DNA from: Methanosarcinales archaeon | GTDB lineage: Archaea > Halobacteriota > Methanosarcinia > Methanosarcinales > Methanogasteraceae | Length of the DNA: 9,315 bases | NCBI GenBank assembly: GCA_030666765.1 | Contig: DAOUXE010000022.1 | Span: 1-9,315 of the forward strand | Direction of reading: 5' to 3' | In this document: positions 5,535 through 9,315 of the stretch, one piece after another | Layout: the number at the start of each line of letters is the position of its first letter | Numbering within the stretch: the stretch's first letter is position 1 | Position numbers and translations under genes: made by a program | Notes under the pieces: generated by a model | The model's input: only the letters and a program-made list of their open reading frames with translations | The model's database searches: none | Told to the model about the DNA's origin: nothing

Positions 5535-7859
5535 ATGATCAAAGACGGACGATTCATACTCGACGGCATGGAGAATGTGGTGATCAACATCGGTAAAATC
5601 ACCACCGAAGAGGAGCTTGCTGAAGAGGAGTGGGAGCCGATGGGTCCCACACCAAAACCAGGCATCCTATCGCTTCGAAATTGGGATCACCGCCTGTTAA
5701 AGGACTTTCCACCATTCTACGCACCGATCTGTGACATGTGCTGTCTCTGCACTTATGGAAAATGTGATCTCACAGAGAACCGCAAGGGCGCGTGCGGAAT
5801 TGGTATCGAAGCGCAGCAGGCGCGCATGGTAACGATCGCGTGTTGCATCGGGACAGCAGCGCACGCGGGACATGCGAACCACGTGCTGCATGAACTGATC
5901 CGATGGCGCGGAAGGGATCACCCGATTGACCTCGGCCCTTACATCGATGTCGAGGCGCCGATCATCAGAACCGTCGTTGGCACCAGACCAAAGACCCTTG
6001 GCGACCTCGAGGAGGTACTCAATTATGTGAACCAGCAACTTGTTCATGTACTCTCATCGACGCACACGGGTCAGGAAGGTTCCTTCATCGATTTCGAGTC
6101 AAAGGCGCTGCACGTCTCGATGATCGACAACCTCGCAAAGGAAGTTGCGGACATTGCACAGATCGCTGGATTCGACTTCCCGAAAGGCGACCCTGACGCT
6201 GCGCTCATTGATTTCGGGTTCGGCTCGGTTGACCGGACAAAGCCAGTCATCGTTTTTATTGGGCATTACCCAGCTGTAAGTGTTGCAACGATCGATTACA
6301 TCGAGGAGCAAGGACTCTCCGACAAGATAGAGGTCTGTGGAATCTGCTGTACCGCAATTGAGACGAGCAGATACAGCGCATCTGCAAAGGTCATCGGTCC
6401 ATTATCGATGCAACAATTCTTTGTGCGCTCAGGAATTGCTGATGTCATCGTCCTGGACGAGCAGTGCGTGAGGACCGATCTTCTGGAGGAGGCACAGAAG
6501 ACCAGAGCGCCACTAATCCTTACAACCGATAAGATATGCTACAATCTTCCGGATGTTACGAATAGCGATTCCAACAAAGTCGTAGAGGATCTTTTGAACG
6601 ACGCGCCAGGGGTTCTGATCTCAGATCCGCTCATAGCAGCCAAGGTGATCACAAAAACTGCTCTAAAGATTAAACCGAAGAGGGATGCACTCAACCACCT
6701 ACCAGAACTCGATGAAGTACAGAAGCTTGCAGAGGAGTGTATCAAGTGCGGTTGGTGCGACCGGGCATGTCCGAACAGCCTTCCGGTTAAGGATGCGATG
6801 ATCAAAGCAAAGGAAGGCGATCTCAGTGGCCTATCAGACCTCTTTAGCCCGTGCATGAGTTGCGGCAGGTGTGAATCCGAATGTAAGAAAGAGCTTCCGA
6901 TCATCAGCATGATTCTTAAGTCCGCTCAGGAGATTGCATTTGGCGAGACCTACACGATGCGGGCTGGAAGAGGACCTGTACTTGATACTGAGATTCGGAA
7001 GGTGGGCGCCCCACTCGTACTCGGGGAGATCCCTGGAATCGTTGCACTCGTCGGCTGTAGCAACTTCCCCAACGGCGAGGTTGAGGTTGCAAAGATCGCT
7101 GAAGAGTTTGCACGCCGGAACTACATTGTCGTTGCAACGGGCTGTTCTGCGATGGCGATGGCGATGTATCGCTGCGAGGACGGACAGACGCTTTATGAAA
7201 AATATCCAGGTTCATTTGATGCCGGCGGCGTTGTCAACATTGGATCGTGCGTTGCAAATGCCCATGTCATCGGTGCCGCAATCAAGGTCGCGGCAATCTT
7301 TGCTCGCATCCCACTCCGTGGAAACTTCGCAGAGATCGCTGACTACATCCTAAACAAGGTCGGTGCATGTGGCGTCGCGTGGGGTGCTATGAGCCAGAAA
7401 GCAGCATCCATCGGCACAGGCACCAATCGGTGGGGAATCCCTGTGATTCTTGGTCCGCACGGATCAAAGTATAGGCGGGCGTACATCAGCAACAAGGAGC
7501 TGAGCGGCTGGGAACTCTACGACAAAAGGACTGGGGAGGTCACGGAGGGCGAACCCGCTCCCGAACACCTGGCATATCCTGCGGAGACGATGGAAGAGGC
7601 GATCGTTCTAATTGCTAAGCTCTGCATCCGACCGAGCGACAATGCGAAGGGGCGACAGATCAAACTCTCAAACTACGTCGATTTATACAAGAGATATATG
7701 GGAACTCTCCCTCCGGACCTGCATCTCTTTGTGAGAAAGGAGCAAGATATCCCGATCACGATGAAATCCGAGATCATGGAGTATCTGGAAGAAGTCGGCT
7801 GGAAGGCACGAAAGGCAATAGGTGATCCAACCAGGCTTGTACCTGTAGAGGAGGTCTAA
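5535..7859 (+). CDS. cdhA: CO dehydrogenase/acetyl-CoA synthase alpha subunit
   Basis: CdhA is the catalytic subunit of the CODH component (alpha2-epsilon2) of the archaeal CODH/ACS complex. It interconverts CO2 and CO at a Ni-Fe-S C-cluster in the cytoplasm. The 774-residue product is slightly shorter than the roughly 800 residues of Methanosarcina enzymes. An N-terminal cysteine cluster (C66, C69, C70, C72, C77, C87) should hold the D and B clusters. Two ferredoxin-type CX2CX2CX3C motifs (C402-C412 and C440-C450) are the archaeal-specific electron-transfer insert. C-cluster region residues include the histidines in AHAGHANH (109-116), CGICC (268-272), GCS (507-509 and 536-538), GSC (570-572) and GACG (610-613). 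The ATG has GAGGA six bases upstream and a TATA box at 5481. All expected motifs are present, so it looks functional. It is followed after 2 nt by cdhB. Confidence 0.97.
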   Translation: MIKDGRFILDGMENVVINIGKITTEEELAEEEWEPMGPTPKPGILSLRNWDHRLLKDFPPFYAPICDMCCLCTYGKCDLTENRKGACGIGIEAQQARMVTIACCIGTAAHAGHANHVLHELIRWRGRDHPIDLGPYIDVEAPIIRTVVGTRPKTLGDLEEVLNYVNQQLVHVLSSTHTGQEGSFIDFESKALHVSMIDNLAKEVADIAQIAGFDFPKGDPDAALIDFGFGSVDRTKPVIVFIGHYPAVSVATIDYIEEQGLSDKIEVCGICCTAIETSRYSASAKVIGPLSMQQFFVRSGIADVIVLDEQCVRTDLLEEAQKTRAPLILTTDKICYNLPDVTNSDSNKVVEDLLNDAPGVLISDPLIAAKVITKTALKIKPKRDALNHLPELDEVQKLAEECIKCGWCDRACPNSLPVKDAMIKAKEGDLSGLSDLFSPCMSCGRCESECKKELPIISMILKSAQEIAFGETYTMRAGRGPVLDTEIRKVGAPLVLGEIPGIVALVGCSNFPNGEVEVAKIAEEFARRNYIVVATGCSAMAMAMYRCEDGQTLYEKYPGSFDAGGVVNIGSCVANAHVIGAAIKVAAIFARIPLRGNFAEIADYILNKVGACGVAWGAMSQKAASIGTGTNRWGIPVILGPHGSKYRRAYISNKELSGWELYDKRTGEVTEGEPAPEHLAYPAETMEEAIVLIAKLCIRPSDNAKGRQIKLSNYVDLYKRYMGTLPPDLHLFVRKEQDIPITMKSEIMEYLEEVGWKARKAIGDPTRLVPVEEV

Positions 7860-7861
7860 CA

Positions 7862-8371
7862 ATGACACGAGCATACCAGTGTGCAAACGTCCCGGGTCCG
7901 CATCTCGGGAAGGTCGCAACCTCTGCAAGCGTTGCAGCAGCGATCAAGCGGGCAGAGCGTCCGATTCTCATTGTCGGAAGCGAGCTAAGGCATCTTGACT
8001 GGGCTCTGGATCTTGCAACGGAGCAGGATATCCCGATCGTTGCGACAGCACACGTTGCAGGTGCGGTGCGTGAGAAGGGCGTCCGTCCGGACCGGGAGAT
8101 GGGCGCAATCGAGATCACGAATCTTCTGAAAAGTCCGGAATGGGACGGCGTCCGAGCTGAGGGGCAGCATGATCTTGTGATCTTTACGGATGTTCTGTAC
8201 TATATGGAAGCCCAGATGCTCTCCGCGCTTAAGCACTTTGCGCCACACCCCAAGGCGATCTCGCTGGCACGGGGGCACCAGCCGAATGCTGACCAGTCGC
8301 TTCCGAATCTGAGTGAGAAGAAGCTGGGCGAGTTTCTCGCGGGGGTCGCTGAGGGGCTTGCTGAGGTGTGA
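7862..8371 (+). CDS. cdhB: CO dehydrogenase/acetyl-CoA synthase epsilon subunit
   Basis: CdhB is the small epsilon subunit that pairs with CdhA in the CODH component. It has no metal cluster and a Rossmann-like fold, and its role has been linked to FAD or electron-acceptor access. The product of 169 residues is the usual size. Landmarks are SVAAAIKRAERPILIVGSE (23-41), RHLDWALDLA, the segment KGVRPDREMGAIEIT and DLVIFTDVLYYMEAQMLSAL. A strong Shine-Dalgarno GAGGAGGT (7848-7855) lies inside the end of cdhA, 6 nt before the ATG, so the two are co-translated. In many archaea cdhC (the acetyl-CoA synthase subunit) comes next. Here it does not, and a second damaged copy of this gene lies about 1.15 kb downstream. 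Confidence 0.95.
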   Translation: MTRAYQCANVPGPHLGKVATSASVAAAIKRAERPILIVGSELRHLDWALDLATEQDIPIVATAHVAGAVREKGVRPDREMGAIEITNLLKSPEWDGVRAEGQHDLVIFTDVLYYMEAQMLSALKHFAPHPKAISLARGHQPNADQSLPNLSEKKLGEFLAGVAEGLAEV

Positions 8372-8385
8372 GGTGGTTGGTTTGG
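8372..8385 (+). other. G/T-rich run with two-tetrad G-quadruplex pattern
   Basis: GGTGGTTGGTTTGG starts on the base after the cdhB stop codon. It fits four GG runs with loops of 1, 2 and 3 bases, the pattern of a two-tetrad quadruplex. It would lie in the 3' untranslated RNA of cdhAB. Folding in vivo is unknown. Confidence 0.3.
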
Positions 8386-8417
8386 TGAAGGTACGGCTGC
8401 GCAAGGGTGGATGACCG

Positions 8418-8444
8418 CAAAACTTGAATAACGCTTAAGTTTTG
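8418..8444. promoter_or_regulatory. 10-bp inverted repeat before a TATA box (operator or terminator)
   Basis: CAAAACTTGA and TTAAGTTTTG flank a 7-base loop. The arms pair over 8 perfect positions plus a G-T and an A-T pair. It lies 73 nt after the first base of the cdhAB 3' end and immediately before the BRE/TATA of the next transcription unit. The hairpin is AT-rich and no long T-run follows, so an operator for the downstream unit seems somewhat more likely than a terminator. Confidence 0.4.
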
Positions 8445-8459
8445 GCGAAATCTATAAAT
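8445..8459 (+). promoter_or_regulatory. BRE and TATA box of the decayed three-gene operon
   Basis: GCGAAATCTATAAAT contains a BRE-like GCGAAA and the TATA box TCTATAAAT. It predicts transcription start near 8480, only a few bases before the ATG at 8484, so the message would be nearly leaderless. Confidence 0.5.
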
Positions 8460-8483
8460 CAACAGAGGACATCAAGGGTAAAC

Positions 8484-8715
8484 ATGACTGCAGAAATTGC
8501 GATTATGAATAAAACTGCGGTTGCGCTTGCACCTAACTTCGTTCAAGCGAAAAATCACAATGTGTGCTGAAACAGTTGGTGGACCTATCGATGTTGTAGT
8601 AATCTCGAAAGGGGATGGGTTTGTTTGGATCAAGAGAAAGCATTACTTTAAGCCCGAATTAAACCCCCATTTCTTTTCCAATTATTATATGGAGGATGAC
8701 GATGAAAAAGAATAA
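8484..8715 (+). pseudogene. Proteasome-like (Ntn-hydrolase) gene with internal deletion and frameshift
   Basis: From the ATG at 8484 the frame reads MTAEIAIMNKTAVALA. This resembles the N-terminus of a family of stand-alone proteasome-like hydrolases that continues ALAADSAVT. Here it breaks off at about 8531 and stops at 8568-8570. In another frame, from about 8533 to the TAA at 8713-8715, the sequence reads LTSFKRK, then GGPIDVVVISKGDGF, then WIKRKHYFKPELNPHFF. I recall this as the C-terminus of the same family. So the two ends of one gene are joined at about 8529-8533 with the middle (expected to be roughly 200 codons) missing and the frame changed. The N-terminal catalytic core is lost, so no active enzyme can be made. 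The ATG at 8560 could still give a 51-residue C-terminal fragment. The family recognition is from memory of motifs; the frame break is directly visible. Confidence 0.7.
8691..8695 (+). promoter_or_regulatory. Shine-Dalgarno site of the 57-residue gene
   Basis: GGAGG lies 6 nt before the ATG at 8702, inside the end of the decayed hydrolase gene. It is among the best ribosome sites in the window and decides that the small gene starting at 8702 is real. Confidence 0.7.
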
Positions 8716-8875
8716 CGAAAAAGAGCGCGAGTACCGCTCAATGAGAGAATTCAAGGAAAGATTTTTCCCAAAATCTTTAAAAGATCGGCTCTTTGAAACT
8801 GAAACGGACCCTGCAAAACGGGGTATTGAGTTGGCAAGAGAATCTCTAAGAAGGATCGAATCGCAGTTGACATGA
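8702..8875 (+). CDS. Small charged hypothetical protein, 57 residues
   Basis: This short gene overlaps the upstream frame by 14 nt and has an excellent GGAGG site. The product is highly charged and helical in character: MKKNNEKEREYRSMREF, then KERFFPKSLKDRLFE, then ETDPAKRGIELARESL. The last segment looks like an amphipathic helix. There is no signal peptide, membrane segment or cysteine. Its position directly after the C-terminal end of the proteasome-like gene, with translational overlap, suggests that it was its operon partner. It appears intact while its neighbours are broken, although without the upstream enzyme it may no longer have a job. The TGA stop overlaps an ATG (ATGA, 8872-8875) that begins the next frame. 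I cannot assign a function. Confidence 0.65.
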   Translation: MKKNNEKEREYRSMREFKERFFPKSLKDRLFETETDPAKRGIELARESLRRIESQLT

Positions 8876-9051
8876 CATTGGAGTACCGCCTGCTGATGGT
8901 ACCGTGGTGGTAAAGCAAGTACTGTGAGCGATACATTGCATACGGATGGGTCATTCCCGCATGCATTACTGCATGCAGAGGCGGCGCGATGATGTATGGA
9001 GTGGCTGAGAAGCGGAAGGAGAAGAAGACAGCGAAGAAAGGGTGGTGGTAG
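8872..9051 (+). pseudogene. Broken small membrane-protein-like frame
   Basis: An ATG overlapping the previous stop (ATGA) opens a frame reading MTLEYRLLMVPWW, interrupted by TAA at 8911-8913. The same frame then continues without a stop to TAG at 9049-9051, reading YIAYGWVIPACITAC, a hydrophobic stretch, then GGAMMYGVAEKRKEKK and ending KKGWW. A short hydrophobic segment followed by a lysine-rich tail is typical of a small membrane protein. The simplest reading is a third operon gene broken by a nonsense change, perhaps together with a deletion. It could also be two unrelated stretches joined by chance. I do not recognise the family. Confidence 0.4.
8959..8976. repeat. Short perfect inverted repeat (GCATGCA hairpin)
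   Basis: GCATGCA and TGCATGC flank a 4-base loop TTAC, giving a compact 7-bp stem. It lies inside the broken membrane-protein-like frame. There is no T-run after it, so it does not look like a terminator. It may be incidental to the coding sequence. Confidence 0.4.
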
Positions 9052-9053
9052 AA

Positions 9054-9315
9054 GGAAGGTCGCAACCTCTGCAAGCGTTGCGGCAGCGATCAAGCGGACA
9101 GAGCGCCCTGTTCTCATTGTCGGAAGCGAGCTAAGACATCTTGACTGGGCTCTGGATCTTGCAAAGAAGCAGGGTATCCTGATCGTTGCGACAGCGCAAG
9201 TTGCAGGCGCGATTGCATGAGAAAGGCGTCCGTCCGGACCGGGAGATGGGCGCAACCGAGATCACGAATCTTCTGAAGAGTCCGGAATGGGACGGCGTCC
9301 GGGCTGAGGGGCAGC
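9054..9315 (+). pseudogene. cdhB: Second, 5'-truncated and frameshifted copy of cdhB (runs off the window)
   Basis: From GGAAGGTCGCAAC at 9054 to the window end, the sequence repeats 7908-8168 of cdhB in the same orientation. By hand alignment there are about 19 substitutions and one insertion in 261 positions, roughly 92-93% identity. The first 15 or so codons of cdhB are missing and replaced by unrelated purine-rich sequence. One extra base near 9213 shifts the frame so that TGA at 9218-9220 ends it. Past that point the cdhB reading resumes in another frame (HEKGVRPDREMGA). An upstream in-frame ATG at 8996 would add an arginine-rich leader, giving only a 74-residue product. It cannot make a normal epsilon subunit. 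The rest of the copy, and possibly cdhC, lies outside the window. An assembly artefact is the main alternative. Confidence 0.85.

Noticed and set aside
6934..7353. Long alternative frames inside cdhA on both strands
   Set aside because: They overlap a complete CdhA with all its cluster motifs, show no family features, and are rich in Ser and Arg as expected for shadow frames.
9049..9150. Reading through the TAG at 9049-9051 (as pyrrolysine) gives CX2C pairs like a zinc finger
   Set aside because: That stretch is the duplicated cdhB sequence in the wrong frame, so the cysteine pattern is a coincidence, and no pyrrolysine genes are visible.
8659..9255. 198-codon minus-strand frame across the decayed region and the second cdhB copy
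   Set aside because: It runs antisense through cdhB sequence and two other plus-strand frames and shares its end with an antisense shadow of the first cdhB copy. It has no ribosome site or domain.
1..9315. CRISPR array, transposase or integrase genes
   Set aside because: No regularly spaced repeats and no transposase or integrase motifs were found in any frame I examined. The only sizeable repeat is the cdhB duplication.

Overview
The window reads as a piece of an archaeal chromosome, most likely from an anaerobic euryarchaeote with a Wood-Ljungdahl type carbon monoxide dehydrogenase/acetyl-CoA synthase (a methanogen, an ANME or alkane-oxidising relative, or an Archaeoglobus-like organism). 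The reasons are archaeal-type CdhA and CdhB subunits, a clamp-loader (RFC) small-subunit paralogue, TATA/BRE-like promoters, and a tRNA gene without an encoded CCA. I cannot name the species from sequence alone.

Left part (1-3595): a tight, AT-rich, four-gene plus-strand operon: a small winged-helix protein, a radical SAM protein with a SPASM-like C-terminus, a 550-residue HD-domain protein, and a divergent family 4-type uracil-DNA glycosylase. The genes are 3 nt apart or overlap, so they are very probably co-transcribed and act together. A perfect 16-bp palindrome sits right in front of the first gene. This operon matches no system I can name. It is the best candidate here for an undescribed nucleic-acid defence, modification or repair cassette, but that role is inference.

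Middle part (3596-5402): an intergenic stretch of about 350 bp marks a shift to higher GC. It is followed by an RFC small-subunit paralogue whose ATPase motifs are degenerate but whose arginine finger is kept, a stand-alone Lrp/AsnC ligand-binding (RAM) domain protein, and a tRNA-Asp(GTC) gene on the minus strand.

Right part (5403-9315): cdhA and cdhB encode the CO dehydrogenase component (alpha and epsilon) of the CODH/ACS complex, with a TATA box and good Shine-Dalgarno sites. The usual cdhC does not follow. Instead there is a decayed small operon: a proteasome-like (Ntn-hydrolase) gene reduced to its two ends, an apparently intact 57-residue gene, and a broken small membrane-protein-like frame. 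The window then ends inside a second, 5'-truncated and frameshifted copy of cdhB, about 92-93% identical to the first by hand alignment. This end of the window therefore records duplication and deletion around the CODH locus, or possibly an assembly artefact.
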